Shown here piece after piece: positions 1-5,334 of a DNA stretch of 5,334 bases (position 1 is its first letter; each line of letters begins with the position of its first letter). This DNA is from an uncultured Clostridium sp. Lineage in GTDB: Bacteria; Bacillota; Clostridia; TANB77; CAG-508. Position numbers and translations under genes: made by a program. The stretch lies in NCBI GenBank assembly GCA_947426875.1, contig CANEFU010000088.1:1-5334 (forward strand), in the 5' to 3' direction. Below the pieces are notes generated by a model that was given only the letters and a program-made list of their open reading frames with translations, was not told the DNA's origin and ran no database searches.

Positions 1-1243
1 TTCTTAAGTGAAGCTCGAATGCTGTTTCCTGAACACGGATATTCATGGTTTCATAAATATTTTCTATCATTCCCATAAGCATGGTGGTTTTACCACAACC
101 TTGCTCACCTGTTATGGATATAATTCTAGCTCCTTTTACTAAATATTTTAATAGTTCAATGGATTCGTCACATCCTGGCTCTCCTTTAAACCATTGCTCT
201 AAAGTAGAACGCTTTACGTCGAACTTTCTTACAAAGAAAGCCCATGTTTCAGAGAAGCTTGGTCTTACAACAACAACACGAGAACCATCTTTCATTTCAT
301 TAATTTTATATCCATTGGTATCGGATAATTGTCCTGGATTGTTGTATTTATATATATTTTGACATACTCTTTTTAGTTCTGATTCTGTTCCAAAAGATAA
401 AAATGCTAAACGAATGGATTTACCTTGGAAGAATATCCAAATACTATCACATGCTCTTGGAACTTTATGCTCTGATACTTGTTCTAAATAATCTCCATCT
501 GTTTGTGCTACTTGGCTTAAAAAGCTCTCTGGAAGTCCTGATACACCACCAGATACACCATCAATATTCATATCTCTTACTTCATCAATACTACTATATC
601 CTTTATAATGTTGATAAATTCTTTGTACAACAACAGATAATTTATCGGCAAAAGATAACACAATATTTTCTTTTTCATAAATCTCTTCAATTTCATTGGT
701 TGTTATCACATAAGAAGGTTTGGTTTCTCCTTCTACATATTTTAATTTAGCTAAGTCATATTTCTTGATTAATTCTGTTAATGCTTCATAGCCAAATTCT
801 TTTTTATAGCTAAAAATCAAAATATCAAATTTGTCTTGTGCTGTTAAAAGGGAAGGTATGTCAAATGGAATTGCTTTTGATATATTGCTTTCTGTTACAC
901 CATATTCCTTTTTTAATAAATCAAAAATCAATTCTTTTACATATTTTTTATCATTTACATCGCCATAAGTACATCCCTTTAAGGCCTTTTTTAATTCATA
1001 TTTCTTGTTTTTTCTTCTTTTTAATTCTTCTTCTGAAAGACCTATATCATACAAGTTGATTTTAGTAATTTCATCTAGTCTTCTCTTTACAAATTCAATC
1101 ATTTTTTCGATGGTGTATGTTTTATCGTCTACATCAACTTGAACTTCTACTTCTGCTGTTTTCTTTTTCTTAATACTGTTATAAACTACAAAACCTGCAA
1201 TTACCATTACAACTAGTATTAATACGATGTTTGTTATTGTCAT
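1..1243 (-). CDS. CpaF/TadA-type secretion ATPase with N-terminal membrane anchor (3' end cut by window edge)
   Basis: 414 codons are visible with no stop; the C-terminus lies beyond position 1. The ATG at 1241-1243 follows a GGAGG at about 1253-1257. Visible order: a hydrophobic segment at residues 6-21 followed by KKKK (25-28); a charged helical region at about 40-195; the CpaF N-terminal domain from about 200, with DGSR (319-322) and RKF (339-341), which match the 'dGsRv..IRkF' block of the family; Walker A GEQGCGKT (379-386, K385, T386); and an Asp-box-like segment QETAFEL (405-411, E406, E410). The family are hexameric cytoplasmic ATPases that drive Tad/Flp pilus assembly or type II/IV secretion, and the upstream SAF and ParA-like genes support that role. 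Odd features: family members usually lack a membrane segment, and Walker A normally lies nearer residue 200-250, so this protein has roughly 150 extra N-terminal residues. The family call is firm; the exact subfamily and substrate are inferred. The downstream Walker B and His box cannot be seen. Confidence 0.9.
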   Translation of the reverse strand, partial: MTITNIVLILVVMVIAGFVVYNSIKKKKTAEVEVQVDVDDKTYTIEKMIEFVKRRLDEITKINLYDIGLSEEELKRRKNKKYELKKALKGCTYGDVNDKKYVKELIFDLLKKEYGVTESNISKAIPFDIPSLLTAQDKFDILIFSYKKEFGYEALTELIKKYDLAKLKYVEGETKPSYVITTNEIEEIYEKENIVLSFADKLSVVVQRIYQHYKGYSSIDEVRDMNIDGVSGGVSGLPESFLSQVAQTDGDYLEQVSEHKVPRACDSIWIFFQGKSIRLAFLSFGTESELKRVCQNIYKYNNPGQLSDTNGYKINEMKDGSRVVVVRPSFSETWAFFVRKFDVKRSTLEQWFKGEPGCDESIELLKYLVKGARIISITGEQGCGKTTMLMGMIENIYETMNIRVQETAFELHLR

Positions 1244-1263
1244 CTAGGTTTCCCTCCTCACTT

Positions 1264-2091
1264 TTATCGCAAATCCTCTAATCGATAGATTATATTATCT
1301 ACGGTTCTTCTTACCTCTGTCATAAAGAAGCCATTTCTGTCATCCTCATCTGCTTTTCTGAATTTTAAAAATAAATCTGGTACTTTTGCTTCTTCACATG
1401 CTTCAAAAAATAACGTATTATATGGTATGGTTGAAACTTTGTTTCTTTCTCCTAAGTATCTTGATATATTTTTTATATTGTATTTTGAAAATTTATCATA
1501 TCTTCCTATTAACAATAATGCTTTTTTGGAGTTTAAAATTGGCTTTTCTTCTCTTATATCCATAAATGCATTGATACTTGTTAATCTTTGGCTTAAACTA
1601 ACGATAATTAAATTTGAATTTTCTAAAATCATTTCTGCATTATTATCTTGTATTTGTGAATCTAAGTCCACAAGTACTAAATCATAGTAGCTATTGGCTA
1701 AATTAATGATATCTGGATAATATTTTCTGATTTCATTATATTCATTTTGACTTCCTTTAAAAGTTGGCAATATTTCTAATCTATCTTTAAAAACAATTTT
1801 CGTATAATTGGTAATGATATCAGGAGATAATTTATTACTTTTCATAATTTTAGTTAATCCTGCAATTCCTTCTTCTAATGCCAAATTTGCATTTGGACCA
1901 AATAATCCAAGATTCTTTTTCTCTTTTCTTTGCTCCCAAAAACAATTGTCAAAATTCTGGTCTTGATAACCTGTTGAGATAACTAAAATTCTATAATTAT
2001 GCTCGATTGCTAATTGTGTACAAATTGCTGCCAAGGATAAAGTTTTACCCGTTTGCTCTTTCCCATTGTTCCAAAACGTTACAATTGACAT
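1264..2091 (-). CDS. ParA/MinD-family P-loop ATPase, CpaE-like position in Tad operon
   Basis: 275 residues. The N-terminus carries a deviant Walker A, K11-E-Q-T-G-K16-T17, matching the KGGxGK[T/S] pattern with both lysines kept and the two glycines replaced by E-Q. Walker B is YDLVLVDLD (136-144, D142), followed by NLIIVSLSQ (160-168), the strand after Walker B typical of ParA/MinD. The usual Asp at the end of the second strand (LLIDxD) is absent: the sequence reads RILVISTGYQ (34-43). The start ATG is only 2 bases after the previous stop, and its AAGGAG site lies inside the end of the upstream gene (about 2100-2105), so translation is probably coupled. Family members dimerise on ATP and position cellular machines; in Tad systems the CpaE/TadZ ATPase localises the pilus apparatus. 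No N-terminal receiver-like domain, as in classical CpaE, is present. ParA/MinD membership is fairly sure; the polar-localisation role is inferred from context. Confidence 0.8.
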   Translation of the reverse strand: MSIVTFWNNGKEQTGKTLSLAAICTQLAIEHNYRILVISTGYQDQNFDNCFWEQRKEKKNLGLFGPNANLALEEGIAGLTKIMKSNKLSPDIITNYTKIVFKDRLEILPTFKGSQNEYNEIRKYYPDIINLANSYYDLVLVDLDSQIQDNNAEMILENSNLIIVSLSQRLTSINAFMDIREEKPILNSKKALLLIGRYDKFSKYNIKNISRYLGERNKVSTIPYNTLFFEACEEAKVPDLFLKFRKADEDDRNGFFMTEVRRTVDNIIYRLEDLR

Positions 2092-2093
2092 TT

Positions 2094-2792
2094 CTATACT
2101 CCTTTTTCAATATATTTAATAGCTCTTCTGATGTTAGCTTCGCTGACATCTCCTAATATTTCTTCTGCCAAATAGGCCAGTCCATCTTTGTATTGGACAC
2201 TTAATTTTCTGAATTTTATTTTGGCTACTCTTTGGTTTTCATAGATAACACTTAAATCTCCATTTTCAATTGGAAAATAAATTCTATATTCATTCCATAC
2301 TACTTTATATCCCAAAGATAGAAAATTCAAATAGTCATCCTCTTCTTTTAGCATTTCCTTTGAAAATAAAACTTTTGTTAAACTTATGACATCTTGTAAT
2401 CCCCCCAAAACTTCTAAGCCTTTTTTCAATGAATAATTATCAAAAGAGGTTACAAAATAATTTTTTTGTGCTGTATCTAATTCAAAATTTCTAAAGCCTT
2501 CTAGTTGGTCTGTATCTACTAGCATAACATCATATTCCATTTCTTGGTCTTCGGCTAGTCCTAAATAATTCTTTATATCCTTCACATCAGAAAATCCAAC
2601 TGCTATATCAATGTCTTCAAAATCAGTTACATACTTCATAGCAGGGCTTATAACTGGCACTACATACCTTGCTTTTTGATTGATAGTAAAGTCAACAACT
2701 AATACTTTCTTTTTTAGTACTGTCAATATTTTAGCTACATATATAATTAAATCCGTTTTATCATAGGCTCCTATAAACCCTATTTTCTTCAT
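2094..2792 (-). CDS. ParA/MinD-fold protein with degenerate Walker A, probable inactive partner of the next ATPase
   Basis: 232 residues. The overall pattern is that of a P-loop ParA/MinD protein: strand 1 KKIGFIG (2-8), a loop GAYDKTD (8-14) in the Walker A place, a helix, then KKVLVVDFT (28-36, D34) where family members have the conserved Asp, and Walker B YDVMLVDTD (87-95, D93). The loop keeps K12-T13 but loses the signature first lysine and the GGxG glycines, so nucleotide hydrolysis is doubtful. The C-terminal half (about 135-232) has no motif I recognise; residues 160-200 look beta-rich and may be a separate binding module. An AAAGGAG site (about 2801-2808) precedes the ATG, 17 bases after the SAF gene. 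It is immediately followed by an intact paralogue, which suggests a heterodimer or a regulatory pseudo-ATPase. Fold assignment is by motif spacing only. A divergent CpaE-like scaffold is the best reading; an unrelated P-loop-like protein is possible. Confidence 0.65.
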   Translation of the reverse strand: MKKIGFIGAYDKTDLIIYVAKILTVLKKKVLVVDFTINQKARYVVPVISPAMKYVTDFEDIDIAVGFSDVKDIKNYLGLAEDQEMEYDVMLVDTDQLEGFRNFELDTAQKNYFVTSFDNYSLKKGLEVLGGLQDVISLTKVLFSKEMLKEEDDYLNFLSLGYKVVWNEYRIYFPIENGDLSVIYENQRVAKIKFRKLSVQYKDGLAYLAEEILGDVSEANIRRAIKYIEKGV

Positions 2793-2809
2793 GTGTATAC
2801 TCTCCTTTT

Positions 2810-3907
2810 CTATTGAACTACTCCTGCTAAGGAATCTAAGTATTCTTTTCTAGAATTTTTAGAGTTGGTTATGCTTTCTTGCATATTGGTTTCTAAATTA
2901 GATTGTGCTTGTTCTCCTTGGTTGTTAATAACACTATTAATATATTCGTTTCTTAATTGAGATGCATTGGTATTGCTGTATCTAGCTGATATTTCATTCA
3001 TTGCTTTTTCTAATATATTTGGGTCACTTTGCAATAGTGCAGATGTACTTGCATTAATTGGATAGGTTGGTTTTGCTGCTTCTTGCATTCCTGCTTCTGT
3101 ATATTTAGTTGCATATATTTTTGCTCCTTTAATTTGATAAGCATCAATAATAGCACAACTCATATGTAATATTTCGTCTTCTGATAAATTCATCCAAATC
3201 GTATCCTCTGAGCTTACTCCATTTACATCTGGTACAGTTACTTCCTTTTTAGCAACCACAATATAATCTTGTCCTGATGGCAACATGATTCTAATATCAA
3301 TATAATCACCTGTTGTTAAATCCATTGGTAAAATCACCATATTGTATTCTTGTTTTCTCATATCATCTTGTACAACATTATCACTTTTACTTAGCAATTC
3401 TGTCGTAATCAATGTATTTTTCTTCATGTTTACTTTTGCTACTAATGGTACACTATTTAATTCTAAATATTCTTTGTTGTTATTTTTCTCAATATAATAG
3501 TTCTCTGTTTCCTCTTCTTTTTTTACTTGATATTCTCTATTATCTTTTCTGATATATAATGTTGCATTATTATTGTTATCATATTTGGTATAGATATTAT
3601 TTCCTTCTTTATCTTGTAAGGCATAATTTTTAATTAATTCAATATCACTTGTAGCATTACTTGGTACAAGATTTTTATTAACCGTTTGCTCCACTAACAT
3701 ATCCTCTGTAATCACTTGTCCAGAGCTAACATCTTTATCTAACACATACGCTTTTACACTTGCTTTTAATTCTTCTTGCTCCTCTTTTATTTTATTCATT
3801 AATTGCATCAATAAGAGTGCTATTACAATTCCTGCTATTAATAGCATTACTAGCATTCCTAATAAAAATGAATTTCTTGCTTTTCTTTGCATTGGATTTG
3901 TTGCCAT
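2810..3907 (-). CDS. CpaB-like SAF-domain membrane protein, first gene of Tad-type operon
   Basis: 365 residues. A short basic N-terminus (R8, K9, R11) precedes one membrane helix (about 14-37), which predicts an N-in topology with the rest outside the membrane. A short coiled-coil-like KEEQEELK (41-48) leads to a SAF-type segment, AYVLDKDVSSGQVITEDML (53-71), matching the 'A.rdIpaGqvIt.dml' signature of CpaB and flagellar FlgA-like proteins. The second half of the signature is VPLVAKVNMKKNTLITTELL (153-172), followed by R184 and GDYIDIR (200-206), equivalent to the CpaB 'PGDrVDV' block. CpaB/RcpC proteins help assemble or gate the Tad pilus in the envelope. Between the two halves lies an Asn/Glu/Tyr-rich insertion (about 99-152), and an N/Q/S-rich tail follows residue 284. 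The AGGGAGGA site at 3915-3922 fixes the start. The gene is preceded by a promoter and leads the operon. The SAF call is firm; the exact role in a single-membrane bacterium is inferred. Confidence 0.85.
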   Translation of the reverse strand: MATNPMQRKARNSFLLGMLVMLLIAGIVIALLLMQLMNKIKEEQEELKASVKAYVLDKDVSSGQVITEDMLVEQTVNKNLVPSNATSDIELIKNYALQDKEGNNIYTKYDNNNNATLYIRKDNREYQVKKEEETENYYIEKNNNKEYLELNSVPLVAKVNMKKNTLITTELLSKSDNVVQDDMRKQEYNMVILPMDLTTGDYIDIRIMLPSGQDYIVVAKKEVTVPDVNGVSSEDTIWMNLSEDEILHMSCAIIDAYQIKGAKIYATKYTEAGMQEAAKPTYPINASTSALLQSDPNILEKAMNEISARYSNTNASQLRNEYINSVINNQGEQAQSNLETNMQESITNSKNSRKEYLDSLAGVVQ

Positions 3908-3969
3908 GACAAATTCCTCCCTTAAAATTTATTTTTTCTATATTTTTTTACAAAATATTCATCTATTCT

Positions 3970-3998
3970 ATTGTAACGCAAATGCACTTCAAAATCAA
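3970..3998 (-). promoter_or_regulatory. Sigma-A-type promoter of the Tad-like operon
   Basis: On the minus strand, TTGATT (3998-3993) and TACAAT (3975-3970) are separated by exactly 17 bases. The -35 matches the consensus at four of six positions and the -10 at five of six. Predicted transcription start is near 3963, giving a leader of about 55 bases before the ATG at 3907. It lies after the HAD terminator and is the only convincing promoter for the four-gene operon. Inferred from sequence only. Confidence 0.65.
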
Positions 3999-4032
3999 CG
4001 AATTTATTGCTTGTTATTAAAAGTTAATATTC

Positions 4033-4052
4033 TTGTAATATATTTGTAATAT
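4033..4052. repeat. Two direct copies of TTGTAATAT, 11 bases apart, upstream of the Tad-like operon promoter
   Basis: TTGTAATAT occurs at 4033-4041 and again at 4044-4052, a start-to-start distance of 11 bases, about one helical turn. It lies 35-54 bases upstream of the -35 box of the pilus operon. It may be an operator for a protein binding one face of DNA or an AT-rich UP element. A separate inverted repeat, TATTAA-AAG-TTAATA, sits between it and the promoter at 4015-4029. Function is inferred from position only. Confidence 0.4.
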
Positions 4053-4062
4053 TGCAAAAATT

Positions 4063-4105
4063 AAAAAGCTGTTTTACTGTATTCATCACACTAAAACAAC
4101 TTTTT
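4063..4105 (-). terminator. Rho-independent terminator of the HAD phosphatase gene
   Basis: Inverted repeat: AAAAAGCTGTTTTA (4063-4076) and TAAAACAACTTTTT (4092-4105) can form a 14-pair stem containing one G-U wobble, with a 15-base loop. On the minus strand it starts about 10 bases after the HAD stop, and the 3' arm ends in TTTTT followed by AATTTTT. It isolates the phosphatase from the pilus operon. The stem is AT-rich, so some readthrough is possible. The T run at 4101-4105 could let it work on the plus strand too, but no plus-strand gene ends here. Confidence 0.75.
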
Positions 4106-4115
4106 CTAAAGCTCA

Positions 4116-4985
4116 TCAACAAAACTTTTCTAATACTTTTGCTACACCTTCCTCTTGATTCGAAGCTGTAATATAATCAGCAACTTCTATTACAAAAGGA
4201 GTACTTCCTTCCATAGCTACCCCCATTCCTGCTTCTTGTATCATTTTCTTATCATTCATATTATCCCCTATTGCCATAACTTCTTCTTTTGCAATCTTTA
4301 ATTTTTGTCTCAAATAGTCTATCGCTTCCCATTTATCCACATTTTTTACACTAATTTCAGTATAATAATACTCTATTATTTTTTCTTCTGTTCCTTGCTT
4401 TATTGTTTTTCTGGACATATGAGAAACATCTAATACTTCAATCCCTTCAATTTTCCTTAATTTTCTTATAATAGACTGAAATACCGTTTGATTGTCATCA
4501 CAAATTGTCATTTTTAAAAATTTGTCTTCTTTTTTGTTTTTTACATATTCATATATATTTTCAATAATACTAATTTTAGTTTGCTTATTTTCTTCTTTTT
4601 TTAGATTTTCTTTTTGATAATACAAAACATTGTATTTTAGCGCTGTTGCTAATATTGTTTGGTCTGTATATACATTATAACAAATACTATTTTCTTCACA
4701 TATTTTTATGATTTCTAACACTTTATCTTTTGGCAAAAATTTGTCATAGATAATTTCATCTTTTTGGATATCATAAATAAGAGCACCATTTCCTGCTATG
4801 AAATAATTTTCACTTCCAATTTCTTTTGCTATTGTTTTTACAGAATCAATTGGTCTTCCTGATGCAATAATAACATCCGTTCCTTTCTGTATCGTTTCTT
4901 TTATCACTTTTTTTGTATTTTCTGTTACTACTCCATATTGATTTAACATGGTTCCATCTAAGTCCACTGCTACTAATTTGTACAT
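4116..4985 (-). CDS. Cof-type HAD-IIB family phosphatase
   Basis: 289 residues, close to the usual 270-290 for this family. All four HAD motifs are visible: motif I DLDGT (8-12; D8 nucleophile, D10 acid/base), motif II ASGRP (41-45, S42), motif III lysine K218 in VDKWEA, and motif IV GDNMND (240-245; D241, D245 for magnesium). Residues about 85-195 form the C2B-type cap, including a lysine-rich stretch at 127-155. Cof-like enzymes are cytoplasmic magnesium-dependent phosphatases of sugar phosphates, pyridoxal phosphate, flavin precursors and similar metabolites; the substrate cannot be read from the sequence. The start ATG is supported by AAGGAG at 4996-5001. It has its own promoter and a terminator after the stop, so it looks monocistronic and unrelated to the pilus genes downstream. 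The residue after motif IV and the terminal GVAKVLEKF helix are typical. Nothing suggests damage. Confidence 0.95.
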   Translation of the reverse strand: MYKLVAVDLDGTMLNQYGVVTENTKKVIKETIQKGTDVIIASGRPIDSVKTIAKEIGSENYFIAGNGALIYDIQKDEIIYDKFLPKDKVLEIIKICEENSICYNVYTDQTILATALKYNVLYYQKENLKKEENKQTKISIIENIYEYVKNKKEDKFLKMTICDDNQTVFQSIIRKLRKIEGIEVLDVSHMSRKTIKQGTEEKIIEYYYTEISVKNVDKWEAIDYLRQKLKIAKEEVMAIGDNMNDKKMIQEAGMGVAMEGSTPFVIEVADYITASNQEEGVAKVLEKFC

Positions 4986-5011
4986 ACTTTTTCACTCCTT
5001 GTTACTCTTTT

Positions 5012-5040
5012 ATTATAACTTTATTTTTTCAAAATTGCAA
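5012..5040 (-). promoter_or_regulatory. Sigma-A-type promoter of the HAD phosphatase gene
   Basis: On the minus strand, TTGCAA (5040-5035) and a perfect TATAAT (5017-5012) are separated by 17 bases. The start would be near 5005, giving a leader of about 20 bases that contains the AAGGAG site. It supports independent, vegetative-type expression of the phosphatase. Confidence 0.7.
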
Positions 5041-5101
5041 CATGATTTAAAACACGAAAACGCAAATAATGCTTCTTTTTATGTTTTTGGAAAAAATTAC
5101 T

Positions 5102-5132
5102 TGTTTATTTTTTTTCATTTTGACAAATGATA
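5102..5132 (+). promoter_or_regulatory. Weak candidate sigma-G promoter of the spore protein gene
   Basis: TGTTTA (5102-5107) and AATGATA (5126-5132) are separated by 18 bases. They partly resemble the sigma-G consensus (TGMATA, 17-18 bases, CATACTA), with four of six matches at -35 and four of seven at -10. Spacing and position (about 50 bases of leader) suit a SASP gene, and the family knowledge that SASPs use sigma-G is the main reason for the call. In a sequence this AT-rich, such a match may be chance. Confidence 0.3.
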
Positions 5133-5164
5133 GTATTAGAAAAAGCAAAAGGTTTTTTCTGATA

Positions 5165-5176
5165 TGTAATATTACA
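5165..5176. repeat. Perfect 12-base palindrome TGTAATATTACA in the spore protein leader
   Basis: The palindrome ends within the start of the ribosome binding site (AGGAGG begins at 5176-5177). A protein bound here, or a small stem in the transcript, would overlap translation initiation. Its left part, TGTAATATT, also occurs at 4045-4053 in the repeat upstream of the pilus operon. I do not recognise it as a known regulator box. Confidence 0.4.
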
Positions 5177-5191
5177 GGAGGTGAAAAAACG

Positions 5192-5334
5192 ATGGCAACA
5201 AATTCAAACAAAAAATTAGTTCCAGAAGCTATGTCTGCTTTAGACAAATTCAAATATGAAGTAGCTAGTGAAGTTGGTGTTAATTTAAAAGACGGATATA
5301 ATGGAGATATCTCAGCTAAAGATGCTGGTAGAAT
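5192..5334 (+). CDS. Alpha/beta-type small acid-soluble spore protein (3' end cut by window edge)
   Basis: 47 complete codons are visible from the ATG at 5192, preceded by a near-perfect AGGAGGTG site (5175-5182). The protein contains KLVPEAMSALDKFKYEVASE (8-27), the hallmark of alpha/beta SASPs ('vPeA..aLd.mKyEiA.E'). YEVASE (22-27) is the expected cleavage site of the germination protease GPR, with the cut after E23. These proteins coat and protect DNA in dormant spores and supply amino acids on germination. Family members are about 60-95 residues, so the gene is roughly two-thirds visible; the second conserved block (GG.mvkkmv-like) lies past the edge. The residues after the first block, NLKDGYNGDISAKDAGR (31-47), also fit. 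It is transcribed divergently from the HAD gene. By family knowledge it would be expressed in the forespore under sigma-G. The identity is secure; which paralogue it is cannot be said. Confidence 0.95.
   Translation, partial: MATNSNKKLVPEAMSALDKFKYEVASEVGVNLKDGYNGDISAKDAGR

Noticed and set aside
81..1059. Plus-strand open frames at 81-362, 403-750 and 838-1059
   Set aside because: They lie antisense inside the CpaF-type ATPase, whose minus-strand translation has clear family motifs. The plus-strand products are low-complexity, rich in Leu, His, Ile and Phe, and lack convincing ribosome binding sites.
1427..1687. Plus-strand open frame of 86 codons
   Set aside because: It is antisense to the ParA/MinD-family ATPase gene, with no recognisable motif; the reverse of Walker B and neighbouring strands explains its hydrophobic look.
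5120..5148. Perfect TTGACA at 5120-5125 as a sigma-A -35 box for the SASP gene
   Set aside because: At 17 bases downstream the sequence is AAGCAA, with no plausible -10 at 16-18 bases, and SASP genes are normally driven by sigma-G.
5138..5160. Hairpin AGAAAAA / TTTTTCT in the SASP leader as a terminator or riboswitch
   Set aside because: It is a seven-pair stem with only one G-C pair and a 9-base loop, too weak for a terminator, and there is no conserved riboswitch-like core.
3896..5203. The SAF protein and the spore protein both begin with MATN, hinting at a shared leader
   Set aside because: Only four residues agree; after that one has a membrane helix and the other a SASP block. MA-T/N starts are common and this looks coincidental.
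4948..5253. Overlapping open frames 4948-5130 (plus) and 5047-5253 (minus)
   Set aside because: The first begins inside the HAD start region and runs through the intergenic promoters. The second is antisense to the SASP gene. Both consist of Phe/Ile/Lys-rich translation of AT-rich DNA.

Overview
The window is AT-rich, has strong GGAGG-type ribosome binding sites and carries an alpha/beta-type small acid-soluble spore protein gene. Together these point to an endospore-forming, low-GC Firmicute, most likely a member of the Clostridia. I cannot name the species from the sequence.

Layout: positions 1-3907 hold four tightly spaced minus-strand genes, transcribed from right to left. In transcription order they are: a single-pass membrane protein with a CpaB/SAF-type domain (3907-2810); a P-loop ParA/MinD-fold protein with a badly degraded Walker A motif (2792-2094); a second ParA/MinD-family ATPase with an intact deviant Walker A (2091-1264); and a CpaF/TadA-type secretion ATPase that runs off the left edge (1243-1). 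The gaps are 17, 2 and 20 bases, and each gene has its own Shine-Dalgarno sequence. A good sigma-A-type promoter (TTGATT, 17 bases, TACAAT) lies in front of the first gene. This is the cytoplasmic and inner-membrane start of a Tad/Flp (type IVc) pilus or related secretion machine. The TadB/TadC platform proteins and the pilins would be expected beyond the left edge.

Upstream, positions 4116-4985 hold a complete minus-strand Cof-type HAD-IIB phosphatase with its own promoter (TTGCAA, 17 bases, TATAAT) and its own rho-independent terminator (4063-4105), so it is probably not part of the pilus operon. At the right edge, a plus-strand spore protein gene (5192 to the end, truncated) is divergent from the HAD gene. 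Its leader holds a 12-base perfect palindrome.

How the genes may work together: CpaF would power assembly, the SAF protein would sit in the envelope, and the two ParA-like proteins would take the CpaE position, which in known Tad systems positions or regulates the machine. The unusual points are a membrane-anchored, N-terminally extended CpaF, a tandem intact/degenerate ParA pair instead of one CpaE, and a roughly 50-residue Asn-rich insertion in the SAF protein. No intergenic stretch exceeds about 210 bases.
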